A stretch of 64,000 nucleotides of DNA from Paenibacillus sp. FSL W8-0426 (GTDB taxonomy: Bacteria; Bacillota; Bacilli; Paenibacillales; Paenibacillaceae), in assembly GCF_037969725.1 (NCBI RefSeq), contig NZ_CP150203.1:1938001-2002000 (forward strand). The letters run 5' to 3'. Shown here piece by piece: positions 19,512 through 27,737 of this stretch. A model generated the notes under the pieces. That model saw only the letters and a program-made list of their open reading frames with translations. It searched no databases and was not told the origin of the DNA. The position numbers and the translations under genes were made by a program. Position 1 is the stretch's first letter; every line of letters starts with the position of its first letter.

Positions 19512-20897
19512 TTGGATATTCATACGGAATTTCATTTCGGACAGCTGCTGTTTAATCTGTTTTGCGTGTTCATGCTCGTTTTTTTGAACGGCGTGTTCGT
19601 GGCAGCTGAATTTTCGCTCGTCAAGGTGAGGCAGACCCGGCTGACACAACTTCTGACCGAGGGGCATCGGCTTGCAGGCTACGCGCTCAAAGTCAACAGC
19701 AAGCTGGACGCGTATTTGTCTGCAACGCAATTCGGCATCACGCTGACATCCCTCGGGCTTGGATGGCTCGGTGAGCCGGCCATTTCCGAGCTGCTCGTAC
19801 AACCGTTGATGAGCAAGCTCGGCATCACGGATACCGCATTGATCTCGACGGTTTCCGTCATCGTCGGCTTTTGTATCATTACTTTTTTGCACATCGTTCT
19901 CGGAGAGCTTGCTCCCAAGTCGCTGGCGATTCAAAAAACGGACGGCATCGCGATGCTGTTGTCGGCGCCTTTGCTCATATTCTATAAGGTGTTTTTCCCG
20001 TTCATTTGGGTATTGAATGCGTCGGCCAACGCATTGCTGCGCTTGGTCGGCATAGAACCGGCGAGCGAAAGCGAGGTCCATTCCGAAGACGAGCTTCGAA
20101 TTCTGATGAAACAGAGCGCCAAGAGCGGCGTGATCGACAAGGATGAGATCAAATTGATGGACAACATTTTTGATTTCTCGGACATGCTCGCCCGCGAGGT
20201 CATGCTGCCGCGAACGGACATGCACTGTCTTTACGCGAATTTGCCGCTTGAAGACAACCTGAAAATCATTAACGAAACGAAGCATTCCCGCTATCCGGTT
20301 GCCTTGGAAGACAAGGACCAAATCATCGGATTCATCCATATCACGGACCTGCTATTGGCCGAACCTGAACGGCAGCAGGATTTGGCTTCGCTCGTCAGAC
20401 CGATCCTGAATGTGCCCGAATCGATGGAAATCAGCCATGTATTACGTTTGATGCAGAGTAAGCACTCCCAGATGACGCTTGTTGTTGACGAGTATGGAGG
20501 CACGGCTGGACTATTGACTGCGGAGGAGATTTTGGAGGAAATTGTCGGCGAACTGTATGACGAGTTCGAGGATGAACGTCCGGATGTGGAGCGCAAGGAC
20601 GGTATCTTTTCCGTGGACGGCCGCTGCCTGATTGAAGAAGTGAACGAGTGGACAGGTTCGGCGATCGAAGATGATGAAGTGGACACGATCGGGGGCTGGC
20701 TGTTCAAAGAGCTTGAAGGGAGCCCGTCTAAAGGAAAGGCCAAGAAACTGGACGATTACGTATTTGAAGTGGAAGAGTCTACGCGTCTGCGCATTACGAG
20801 AGTGAGGATATATAAGGATCTGCAATCCAAAGGACAGCTTGCGGATCAAGGTTTGGCGGGGCAAAGGCCGTCGCCACCGGGAGATTCCTTGAATTGA
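19512..20897 (+). CDS. CNNM/hemolysin-C family transporter with CBS domains
   Basis: Membrane protein of 461 residues, UPF0053/CorC family, linked in bacteria to magnesium or other cation efflux. Order: an N-terminal DUF21 transmembrane domain (residues about 10-190, LLFNLFCVFMLVFLNGVFVA, then TSLGLGWLGEP and HIVLGELAPKSLA), a CBS pair (about 215-345, AREVMLPRTDMHCLYAN and TLVVDEYGGTAGLLTAEEI) and a C-terminal CorC/HlyC FAD-like domain (FSVDGRCLIEEVN). The start is a TTG at 19512 after AAAGGGGAGC. The old name hemolysin is not evidence of toxicity. A strong terminator follows. Confidence 0.93.
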   Translation: MDIHTEFHFGQLLFNLFCVFMLVFLNGVFVAAEFSLVKVRQTRLTQLLTEGHRLAGYALKVNSKLDAYLSATQFGITLTSLGLGWLGEPAISELLVQPLMSKLGITDTALISTVSVIVGFCIITFLHIVLGELAPKSLAIQKTDGIAMLLSAPLLIFYKVFFPFIWVLNASANALLRLVGIEPASESEVHSEDELRILMKQSAKSGVIDKDEIKLMDNIFDFSDMLAREVMLPRTDMHCLYANLPLEDNLKIINETKHSRYPVALEDKDQIIGFIHITDLLLAEPERQQDLASLVRPILNVPESMEISHVLRLMQSKHSQMTLVVDEYGGTAGLLTAEEILEEIVGELYDEFEDERPDVERKDGIFSVDGRCLIEEVNEWTGSAIEDDEVDTIGGWLFKELEGSPSKGKAKKLDDYVFEVEESTRLRITRVRIYKDLQSKGQLADQGLAGQRPSPPGDSLN

Positions 20898-20954
20898 AGG
20901 GTGCAACGTTACACGGACTCTACTTGCTTGCGGCATACCTTATGAACATATTTG

Positions 20955-21005
20955 GACCTTTGGCTGTTGCGCATGGAGGCAACAAGCCAAAGGTCTTTTT
21001 TACTT
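20955..21005 (+). terminator. Terminator after the CNNM gene
   Basis: Long stem GACCTTTGGCTGTTGC / GGCAACAAGCCAAAGGTC, with one unpaired A, followed by TTTTTTACTTTT. Confidence 0.9.
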
Positions 21006-21170
21006 TTACGCATCCAGGCGACAGGACAAAATTCCGGTATCTCCAAATCTCAACCCTTAATAAAATTCGGATTAACTTGGTCCGTAACGACATAAGGTTA
21101 TAGTGACGCAACGGATTCGGCATATAGCGTTGTGCCTAAGAATCGTGTTTATTAAGGGAGGCGAGTTTCT

Positions 21171-21410
21171 TTGATTGATCCTCAGATTCGCGCATACAGG
21201 CCGTTTATTGGACCGTTTGACCCATGCAAACCGATGGAGATTCGAACCTATCTTGTCCCGCCCCAGCTGTTTATTCCGTTTCAGCCCATGGGGTGGCCCC
21301 AGTTCAGTCCGTCCGAGGCATTGAGAGCAGGCACGTTGTGGCCTGCGCTGTACAGTCCGTACACGTCGAAAAAGTTTGTGGAAAGCGAGGTGAAGGGGGA
21401 TGGATGCTGA
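21171..21410 (+). CDS. cotJA: Spore coat-associated protein CotJA
   Basis: First protein of the cotJ operon, made in the mother cell and needed for assembly of CotJC into the inner spore coat. 79 residues; the proline-rich RAYRPFIGPFDPCKPM and TYLVPPQLFIPFQP are typical. The start is a TTG at 21171 with AGGGAGG about 9 bases before it. Overlaps cotJB by 11 bases. By family knowledge the operon is sigma-E dependent; I could not place a certain sigma-E promoter. Confidence 0.93.
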   Translation: MIDPQIRAYRPFIGPFDPCKPMEIRTYLVPPQLFIPFQPMGWPQFSPSEALRAGTLWPALYSPYTSKKFVESEVKGDGC

Positions 21411-21675
21411 CAAACCGAAGGCTGGCGACCTGAAATATTATGAGCTGCTTGAAGAGCTTCAGGCCTTGGATTTTGTGCTGGTAGAGCTGACGCTCTATTT
21501 GGATACGCATCCCGGGGATTATCAAAGCATCGAGCAATTCAACAAATTTGCGCAGGAGCGGATGCGGGTTGCCCATGAATTCCAGCAGTTGTACGGCCCG
21601 CTGCAGAACTTCGGCAATTCATTTTCCAAATACCCCTGGGAATGGTCCCAGTCTCCCTGGCCTTGGCAGGTATAA
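21400..21675 (+). CDS. cotJB: Spore coat protein CotJB
   Basis: Second cotJ protein, 91 residues, with LKYYELLEELQALDFVLVEL and YLDTHPGDYQSIEQFN matching the family, and a tryptophan-rich end YPWEWSQSPWPWQ. It overlaps cotJA, so the two are translationally coupled. Its separate role is unclear; in B. subtilis it belongs to the same coat complex as CotJC. Confidence 0.92.
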   Translation: MDADKPKAGDLKYYELLEELQALDFVLVELTLYLDTHPGDYQSIEQFNKFAQERMRVAHEFQQLYGPLQNFGNSFSKYPWEWSQSPWPWQV

Positions 21676-21729
21676 TCGATGCCCGGATCGGCTGCTGCAT
21701 CGTATGGGCTGTTTTGCGGACCATGAAAA

Positions 21730-21770
21730 AAGGCACTTCAACGATTTTCTTCCATCGGTTGAGGTGCCTT
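21730..21770 (-). terminator. Terminator-like hairpin between cotJB and cotJC, oriented to the minus strand
   Basis: About 15 bp of stem (AAGGCACTTCAACGAT with ATCGGTTGAGGTGCCTT, one bulge and one G-U). The six-base T run lies on the minus strand (AAAAAA at 21726-21731 on plus), so it would end transcripts coming from the right. On the plus strand it lacks a T run and may only shape the cotJ mRNA. Confidence 0.55.
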
Positions 21771-21907
21771 CGCATCGCCAAGTTGAGTTGCTGCTTCTAG
21801 CCATTTGCCATACGACATACACATGTTCTGAAGAAATGAAAACGTAGCGGCCCTGAAGCGGAACGGGAGCAAGGAACCACTTTGAACGGTAAAAGGAGGC
21901 GTATTGC

Positions 21908-22477
21908 ATGTTTATCTATGAAAAAAAGCTGCAGTATCCCGTGCGGGTAAGCAAATGCGATCCCCATATGGCAAAGCTGCTCATGGAGCAATATGGCGGG
22001 GCGGATGGAGAGCTGGCTGCAGCGCTCCGATACATGAACCAGCGGTATACGATTCCGGATAAAGTCATTGGTCTGCTTAACGATATCGCGACAGAGGAAT
22101 TCGCGCATCTGGAAATGATTGCCACGATGGTTTACAAGCTCACCAAGGATGTTACCGTCGAAGAGCTGGAGAAAGCCGGGCTGGACGCGCATTATGTCAA
22201 TCACGACCGGGCGCTGTTCTACAGCAATGCCGCCGGCGTGCCGTTCACCGCAACCTATATCCAGGCAAAAGGTGATCCCATTGCCGACCTCTACGAGGAT
22301 ATTGCAGCAGAAGAGAAAGCGCGGGCTACATATCAATGGCTGATCGACATGACGGATGACGTGGATTTGCAGGACAGCCTCAAGTTTTTGCGGGAGCGGG
22401 AAATCGTGCATTCATTGAGGTTCCGCGAGGCCGTGGAAATGTTGAAGGATGACCGGGAAACGAAAAAAATATTTTAG
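21908..22477 (+). CDS. cotJC: Manganese catalase-like spore coat protein CotJC
   Basis: Di-manganese catalase family, 189 residues, incorporated in the spore coat where it may destroy peroxide. The ferritin-like four-helix core keeps the metal ligands: a glutamate in GADGELAAALRYMNQRY, EEFAHLEMIATMV (Glu and His), and AAEEKARATYQWL with a later EIVHSLRFREA (Glu and His). AAAGGAGG precedes the ATG. It lies 232 bases after cotJB, farther than usual for this operon, and a hairpin sits in the gap. Confidence 0.94.
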   Translation: MFIYEKKLQYPVRVSKCDPHMAKLLMEQYGGADGELAAALRYMNQRYTIPDKVIGLLNDIATEEFAHLEMIATMVYKLTKDVTVEELEKAGLDAHYVNHDRALFYSNAAGVPFTATYIQAKGDPIADLYEDIAAEEKARATYQWLIDMTDDVDLQDSLKFLREREIVHSLRFREAVEMLKDDRETKKIF

Positions 22478-22540
22478 CGTCTGCGGCCGAATGCCGTTTG
22501 CGATTCCCATCATGGCAAAAATGACTCATATGCACAACAT

Positions 22541-22574
22541 AAAGCCCTCCATGGATCATATAGGAGGGCTTTCT
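22541..22574. terminator. Terminator between cotJC and the KAS III-like gene
   Basis: AAAGCCCTCC / GGAGGGCTTT with a 12-base loop followed by CTCG; the genes on both sides converge on it. Confidence 0.75.
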
Positions 22575-22623
22575 CGTGATATGCTGGCCGTGCGGCCGTG
22601 TCGGCCGAATGGGCCAACCCTTT

Positions 22624-23616
22624 TCAGTATTCCACCACCATGGCAACATTTTGCCACCCTGCGCCGACCGTCCAGAACAGAACCTTGTCGCCGCGCTGGA
22701 TCTGGCCTGACGTAATGGCCCGATGAAAGGCGATAAATGGACTGCTGGTCGAGGTGTATCCGAACTCATCGCCGATATATACGGCAACATCATCGGAGAT
22801 TCCGATGTTTTTGGAAACGGCGCGGATGTTGGCGATGGAAAGCTGCGAGAAGCAGGCCGCTTTGATCTCGTCTACGCCGATTTCATTGCGTGACAGCATG
22901 GTAATAATGGATTCGGAAGCGGCATCCACGCAGATGGAGTCGTCGAACGGAATGAACTTGACATGAAGCGCGCCTGCATCCACTCCTGTTTGGCCAAGCT
23001 TGGCCAAGCCTTCTGCCGGAAACAGGGAGTTGTTGTACACGCAAGTATCCGTCTGATAGATGGAATCGATAAAACCGACAGCATGCTCGTCACGTTCGAC
23101 GATGACGGCTGCCGCGGCTTCCCCGAAGTTGGCGAAATAGACCGGATCATCCGGGCTTGCATGAGGAGCGACATAATCGGAGCCGATGATCAGTGCCCGT
23201 CGTATGCGCGGGTTGCCCAGCATCTGGCGGCTCACCTGTTCAAAGGCCGCGGTCATTCCGGCACAGTTGGCATTGCTGTCGATGCAGATGGTATGGGAAG
23301 CTCCGTTGATCAGGCGATGAATCATCAAGGAATTCGTAGGGAAAATGTACTCCGGCGTTTGACTTGCGTAAGCGATAAGATCGATATCGGCGCCGGACAG
23401 CCCGGTTTTCTCCAGCACGTTGCTGGCGGCTTCAAAAGCCATGCTGAGCGAGTTTTCATCCTCGTTGTCGATTTTGTAACGCTGATCGCGACCCAGTGCT
23501 TTTAACAATCCGCGAATATCCACACCCCTTGCATCAAAATGATCAATGTAAAACGCATTGCCCACCTTGTTTGCTGGATGATAGATATCGATGTCTACGA
23601 TACGAATTCCGGCCAT
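22624..23616 (-). CDS. KAS III-like thiolase-fold protein with altered active site
   Basis: Protein of 330 residues with the fold and length of 3-oxoacyl-ACP synthase III (FabH). The nucleophile is kept: Cys118 in DSNANCAGM. The other two FabH catalytic residues are not: where FabH has HQANxRI this protein has SIANIR (Ser260), and where FabH has GNTS it has GYTS (Tyr287). A normal decarboxylating condensation needs the His-Asn pair, so this protein more likely transfers an acyl group or has another reaction. It is followed on the chromosome by cotJC and preceded by a STAS-like gene 58 bases upstream; a ThDP enzyme lies further upstream. Not the housekeeping fabH by context. Confidence 0.82.
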   Translation of the reverse strand: MAGIRIVDIDIYHPANKVGNAFYIDHFDARGVDIRGLLKALGRDQRYKIDNEDENSLSMAFEAASNVLEKTGLSGADIDLIAYASQTPEYIFPTNSLMIHRLINGASHTICIDSNANCAGMTAAFEQVSRQMLGNPRIRRALIIGSDYVAPHASPDDPVYFANFGEAAAAVIVERDEHAVGFIDSIYQTDTCVYNNSLFPAEGLAKLGQTGVDAGALHVKFIPFDDSICVDAASESIITMLSRNEIGVDEIKAACFSQLSIANIRAVSKNIGISDDVAVYIGDEFGYTSTSSPFIAFHRAITSGQIQRGDKVLFWTVGAGWQNVAMVVEY

Positions 23617-23674
23617 GTTAATCTCCTCCCGCGGATAGATGACACCAGATGGTTCCGCCTGATTTATTGAGTGT

Positions 23675-24025
23675 TTAAGAAGTAACGGTCGATATGATTT
23701 CTAGATTGTCCAGACCAACGGTGCGTCCGAGACGGGATAGCTGCATTTTCAGAATGGCATTGTTTTCGAGCGTCAGAATAACCTTTTTGAAGCCGTCCTT
23801 TTTAAACATGGCCAAGCAGCCTTCCAGAAGGGGGACAATTTCCGGTGCAGTGACGTTCAGCTTTTTGCAATCGATGTGCAATTCGTATTCCGCCGGAGTG
23901 AGCTTTGCAACCGTGTCCTGATATGCCGAGATCGAGCGCAGCCCGTCCTCTTCGGAGAAAGAACCCTCCAATTCAATGTTTAACAGCTTTTTGGATACAT
24001 CGGGTTTCAGAATAAAACTTCCCAT
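23675..24025 (-). CDS. Small STAS-like protein
   Basis: Protein of 116 residues that I can only place by shape: alternating strands and helices (KLLNIELEGSFSEEDGLRSI, YELHIDCKKL, KVILTLENNAILKMQLSRLG) like a STAS or anti-anti-sigma domain. The phosphorylatable Ser typical of SpoIIAA-type proteins is not evident. GAAGGAGAG seven bases upstream fixes the ATG at 24025; a TTG six codons earlier would lie before that site. A sigma-A type promoter (24159-24130) stands in the 174-base gap upstream, so it and the KAS III-like gene may form one transcript. Confidence 0.6.
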   Translation of the reverse strand: MGSFILKPDVSKKLLNIELEGSFSEEDGLRSISAYQDTVAKLTPAEYELHIDCKKLNVTAPEIVPLLEGCLAMFKKDGFKKVILTLENNAILKMQLSRLGRTVGLDNLEIISTVTS

Positions 24026-24129
24026 AATCGTTCTCTCCTTCAAAATGAGTTAAGCTACCCTGCAGACAAAATGACTGGTCGTAACAATACGTTGAGTACC
24101 CATATCATAGGTCAGGATAATTTAACCAT

Positions 24130-24159
24130 ATTATAAAGGCGGCCATGTTAAAAGATCAA
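24130..24159 (-). promoter_or_regulatory. Sigma-A type promoter for the STAS-like/KAS III-like pair
   Basis: Read on the minus strand: TTGATC (24159-24154), 18 bases, TATAAT (24135-24130). Confidence 0.6.
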
Positions 24160-24199
24160 TAATAAAGTCGAATCGTGTATATAAATGTAGAAAAGTGAA

Positions 24200-24568
24200 T
24201 CATTGGATTTCCTCCAGCGTAGCCAACAAAACATTAAATGCGCTGATAATGCGCGGAGCTCCTACGCATGGCGCAAGATGCAGCAGTACGCCTTTAAGCT
24301 CGTCCACCGTCACGCCAACCTGAAGGGCCATCGCATAATGGACCCCCAGCTGTTCGTATTGTCCTTGCGTAATGAGCGAAGAGATGATGGCGACTTCCTT
24401 CCATTGCTCGCTGATTGTGGTCCGTTGAAAAATGTCGCCGTAAGCTGTACCCATAATAAATTCGGAAAGCTCGGGAAAATGCTCTTTAATGGGAGCAAGC
24501 GCTTTGGCTCCATAATTTCCGGACAGCTTGGCGAAGCGCTCCAACCCTTGATTCACCTGTTCGTTCAT
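24200..24568 (-). CDS. Carboxymuconolactone decarboxylase-like protein
   Basis: Protein of 122 residues of the CMD/AhpD superfamily. The core WKEVAIISSLITQGQYEQLGVH, then GVTVDELKGVLLHLAPCVGAPRI, matches the family helix pattern, ending in the typical GxPR turn. The redox CxxC of AhpD is absent, so a peroxidase-reductase role is unlikely; this subgroup is closer to the lactone decarboxylases. AGGAGG stands 7 bases before the ATG. It begins 11 bases after the stop of the ThDP-enzyme gene, so the two are clearly one operon. Confidence 0.85.
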   Translation of the reverse strand: MNEQVNQGLERFAKLSGNYGAKALAPIKEHFPELSEFIMGTAYGDIFQRTTISEQWKEVAIISSLITQGQYEQLGVHYAMALQVGVTVDELKGVLLHLAPCVGAPRIISAFNVLLATLEEIQ

Positions 24569-24579
24569 GCTTTGTCCTC

Positions 24580-26217
24580 CTAGTCCAAATTCAGCGTGCG
24601 GTGAGCCGTAGGCGGAATCTCATCGCGATCCGTCAGAAGCTCAATGACAGCGACCTGCTGCAGACGCTGGGCAGATTGCAAGGCGGTAGCGAACTCCGCT
24701 TGGGTCTCGGCCCGATATGCCGCCGCACCCAGCGATTCGGCAAACTTGGCTGCATCCATGGGGACTTCGTACAACGTGCCATCGATTCGCCCGGTCGTTT
24801 TTTGCATGCCTTTTAAAGCCATGTCCAGTTGTTTATTGTTCACGACGATGAAAATGACGGGAAGCTGGTTGCAGACCGCGGTATGAATTTCGGTACCCAG
24901 CATCATGAAGCAGCCATCCCCTGTAATGCAGACGATCGTTTCCTGGCGCGCGGCCGCTTTTGCGCCAATGGCCATGCCGATGGCGTTGCCCATGCAGGCA
25001 AAATAAGCATCAAAGACAAAGCTTCCCGGTTTCTTCACTTTATAACGTTGAACCGCATGGAAACCGTGACTTCCGTCGTCAACAAACAGCATATGATCAT
25101 AGGGGAGAAGGTCGCTCATATTCTCCAATATGGAAGCAAGGGACAGCCCGGTCAGTTCCGGCAAAGGCAATGTGTAGTCAGGGGGAAGCGGTTGTTCTTT
25201 TGGTTTCGGAATCGGGTGTCCGGATATCGTGCCCAGCAAAAACTGCAGACTGTCTTGCAGATCACCGGTGATATGTAAGGTATGCGAGTCGAGGATTTTA
25301 CCGATGAATGTCGGATCCGTATCGAATTGAATCAGATGAGCAGGGTGGTTTTCGCGCTTGAGATTGCATATCGTCATGTCGCTCAAGCGTGAACCAAGCA
25401 CGATGAACAGATCGCTCCGGTTCAGCATTTCGTCAGCATGGGGAACGCCGCCAACGCCGCATGGGCCGTGGTAGAGCGGGTGGTCCCAGGCGATTGCGCC
25501 TTTTCCGCCAGGCGAGGTCACGACAGGGATGTTGAACGTTTCGGCGAAATGCACCAGTTCATCGTGTGCCCTTGCCCGGTTAACGCCTTTTCCGGCAATG
25601 ATCAGCGGCCGCTCGGATTGCTGCAGCAGCGGAAGTACGCGATTCAGATTGGATACGCTGAGCAATGGTTCGTGTTCCGGCAGGACAATGCGGCAGTCGT
25701 TCAAGCGTTCGGTCTGTACATCAAATGGAAGACATAAGTGGACAGGCCCTTTATTAGGACCAAGTGCAATGGATAGGGCATGGTTCAGCAGCGTGCCGAA
25801 ATGGTCGCCGCGTTCCACAAGCTTGCTGAAGAGCGTTGCAGGTCGGAACATCTCTGCCAGGTCGGCGAGATAGGACGAGGAATCTTGGCATTGGGGGATT
25901 CCTAATTCCTGTATAGATTGGTGGCCGGTAATGAACAGCACAGGCAGGTTATTTGCCTTGGCATGTGCAGCAGCTGTAAGCAGGTTGGTGCCGCCAGGTC
26001 CCGAAGTGGCAAAGGCAACGCCGAGTTTGCCTGTCTGAAGGGCGTAACCGGCAGCTGCGAAACCCGAGCTGGATTCGTGTCTGCCGGGGATCATTTCAAG
26101 TCCGTAATCCACCATTTTCAGAGCAGCCGGGCATATGGATTTTCCGATAATTCCAAAAAAGTGGGTAACGCCCAAATCATAAAGAGTTTTCGCCAAAATA
26201 TCTGCTACGGTTGTCAT
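24580..26217 (-). CDS. Thiamine diphosphate-dependent enzyme, acetolactate synthase-like
   Basis: Protein of 545 residues with the three-domain plan of acetohydroxyacid synthase and related decarboxylases. The catalytic glutamate is in GRHESSSGFAAAGYA (residue 48), the ThDP-magnesium motif starts GDGCFMMLG and ends VNNKQL, and the middle domain has GKGVNRARAHDELVHFAE and LGSRLSDM. It is not ilvB by context: no ilvN or ilvC is near. It leads an operon with a CMD-like protein and may act with the KAS III-like protein downstream. It could join pyruvate-derived units to an acyl or keto acceptor; the substrate is unknown. GCGAGGTG precedes the ATG at 26217. Confidence 0.87.
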   Translation of the reverse strand: MTTVADILAKTLYDLGVTHFFGIIGKSICPAALKMVDYGLEMIPGRHESSSGFAAAGYALQTGKLGVAFATSGPGGTNLLTAAAHAKANNLPVLFITGHQSIQELGIPQCQDSSSYLADLAEMFRPATLFSKLVERGDHFGTLLNHALSIALGPNKGPVHLCLPFDVQTERLNDCRIVLPEHEPLLSVSNLNRVLPLLQQSERPLIIAGKGVNRARAHDELVHFAETFNIPVVTSPGGKGAIAWDHPLYHGPCGVGGVPHADEMLNRSDLFIVLGSRLSDMTICNLKRENHPAHLIQFDTDPTFIGKILDSHTLHITGDLQDSLQFLLGTISGHPIPKPKEQPLPPDYTLPLPELTGLSLASILENMSDLLPYDHMLFVDDGSHGFHAVQRYKVKKPGSFVFDAYFACMGNAIGMAIGAKAAARQETIVCITGDGCFMMLGTEIHTAVCNQLPVIFIVVNNKQLDMALKGMQKTTGRIDGTLYEVPMDAAKFAESLGAAAYRAETQAEFATALQSAQRLQQVAVIELLTDRDEIPPTAHRTLNLD

Positions 26218-26256
26218 GTGAAACACCTCGCTTCGCAAATAGGTTGATAGACCCAA

Positions 26257-26625
26257 AGGGTGTGTTCTGTGTTCAAATGATCGTCGTGATGAAGATATGA
26301 AAGGAAAAATCCTTTGTTAATAGGAAGAGTAGCTTTTTTTGTGGTTTTTTGTCAACTTGTTTTGTGGGTAAATTTTCCTGAATCTAAAGTTGTAAACGGT
26401 TTATGCCTTATGGCTGCTGGAAAAAATAAATAGTCGCATAAGCCTGTCTTTCTATTTTGAGAAATTATAATTAATAGTTTTTATGTAAAATAAAATCGAA
26501 AAATATCATAATATGGTTGTTTGGCGGAGCATGCTTCGCATGTTCGCATTTCTGTGTTCATTTATGCAATAAAGCCATGTTTCCTACATTTCTGGTATAC
26601 TGGAGTCTGATTGGAGTGAAGTGGG
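26257..26625. other. AT-rich divergent promoter region
   Basis: About 370 bases between the minus-strand ThDP operon and the plus-strand oxidoreductase gene. Markedly richer in A and T than the neighbours. It contains TATACT (26597-26602), a possible -10 for the oxidoreductase, and a half-matching CcpA-like site around 26390-26405. Nothing that encodes a protein is evident. Confidence 0.5.
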
Positions 26626-27597
26626 ATGACAACAATTAGAATGGCGATGATCGGCTTGGGCAAAATGGGAAATCACATGCTTGAGCAGGCTGGTCGAAAT
26701 GACCTTGGCGCTTCGATCGAAATCGTGGCTGCATGCGATACGGACGAGGCGGGGCTGCGTGCTTTTGCGGATTCCTACCCGGGAGCGAGTATATATACAA
26801 ATTTTAAGGCACTATTGGACGAATGCCAGATCGATCTGTTGTACGTTGCGGTTCCGCCCAAGGTTCATTACCAGGTCGTTATGGAAGCGCTGCAGCGCAA
26901 AATCCCGGTATTCTGCGAGAAGCCTCTGGCGAACAGCGCCCAGGAGGCGGCTGAAATGTTAGCCGCAGCGGAAAGCGCTGGGGTGATGCACGCCGTGCAT
27001 TTCTCCATGCCCCACGAGCCGGCCGTCCTGAAACTGCAGCAGCTGTTGGACCAGAGAACGATTGGTTCAATCCGCAAAATCGAACTGATTCTGCAATTTC
27101 CGCAATGGCCGCGGAGCTGGCAGCAGAATGAGTGGATTACGGGGCGCGAGCAGGGCGGCTTTATTCTGGAAGTCGGCATTCATTGGATCCACGTCATCCA
27201 GAATGTGTTTGGCAGCATCACCGTCCTTCGAAGCGAAGTGGATTATCCCGAAGATACCCTTGGATGTGAGCGAGAGGTGCATGCGGATATGCGACTGGAT
27301 GACGGGACACGGGTTGAGCTGAAAGGCATCTCCCATTTTTCGGGCGAGGAACGTGTCTCTATGATCGTATATGGAGCGGAAGGGACGCTGGCTTTGGAAA
27401 ACTGGGAGGAGTTGATGGGCGGGGCCATTGGCGAACCGCTTATGCCCATCGAGACCCCGGAATCCATGAGCGAGCTGCCTGTGCTGAAACATGTGATTGC
27501 GCGCCTTCAAGGCAAGCCCGGCAGAATCTATGATTTCAACGACGGTTACCGGGCCCAGCTTGTGCTGGAAGCGCTGCGTAGTCCGAAGCTTTCCTGA
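26626..27597 (+). CDS. Gfo/Idh/MocA family NAD(P)-dependent oxidoreductase
   Basis: Sugar or polyol dehydrogenase type enzyme of 323 residues. The N-terminal Rossmann fold has MIGLGKMGNHMLEQAG, and the signature CEKPLANSAQEAAEMLAAA holds the family EKP lysine. The C-terminal alpha/beta domain includes GGFILEVGIHWIHVI with the usual catalytic histidine. The substrate is not identifiable. It stands alone between the ThDP operon and a HAD phosphatase. Confidence 0.9.
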   Translation: MTTIRMAMIGLGKMGNHMLEQAGRNDLGASIEIVAACDTDEAGLRAFADSYPGASIYTNFKALLDECQIDLLYVAVPPKVHYQVVMEALQRKIPVFCEKPLANSAQEAAEMLAAAESAGVMHAVHFSMPHEPAVLKLQQLLDQRTIGSIRKIELILQFPQWPRSWQQNEWITGREQGGFILEVGIHWIHVIQNVFGSITVLRSEVDYPEDTLGCEREVHADMRLDDGTRVELKGISHFSGEERVSMIVYGAEGTLALENWEELMGGAIGEPLMPIETPESMSELPVLKHVIARLQGKPGRIYDFNDGYRAQLVLEALRSPKLS

Positions 27598-27737
27598 TTT
27601 CCGGCCAATGTTGCAGGGTACGGCGATTCGTCGATGGTTTGCAAAACAGCTCAAGTTTACATTGGTGAACCTTTAAGTATATCATGGGGAAAAACGGAAA
27701 AATCCGATCAACATTTCAAGCCGAAAGGAATTCTGAT

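Noticed and set aside
24580..26217. Housekeeping acetolactate synthase (ilvB)
   Set aside because: No ilvN or ilvC nearby, and the partners are a CMD-like and a KAS III-like gene; only the fold supports that label.
26390..26405. CcpA-like site TTGTAAACGGTTTATG in the region upstream of the ThDP operon
   Set aside because: The left half fits, but the right half lacks the required CA, so the match is incomplete.
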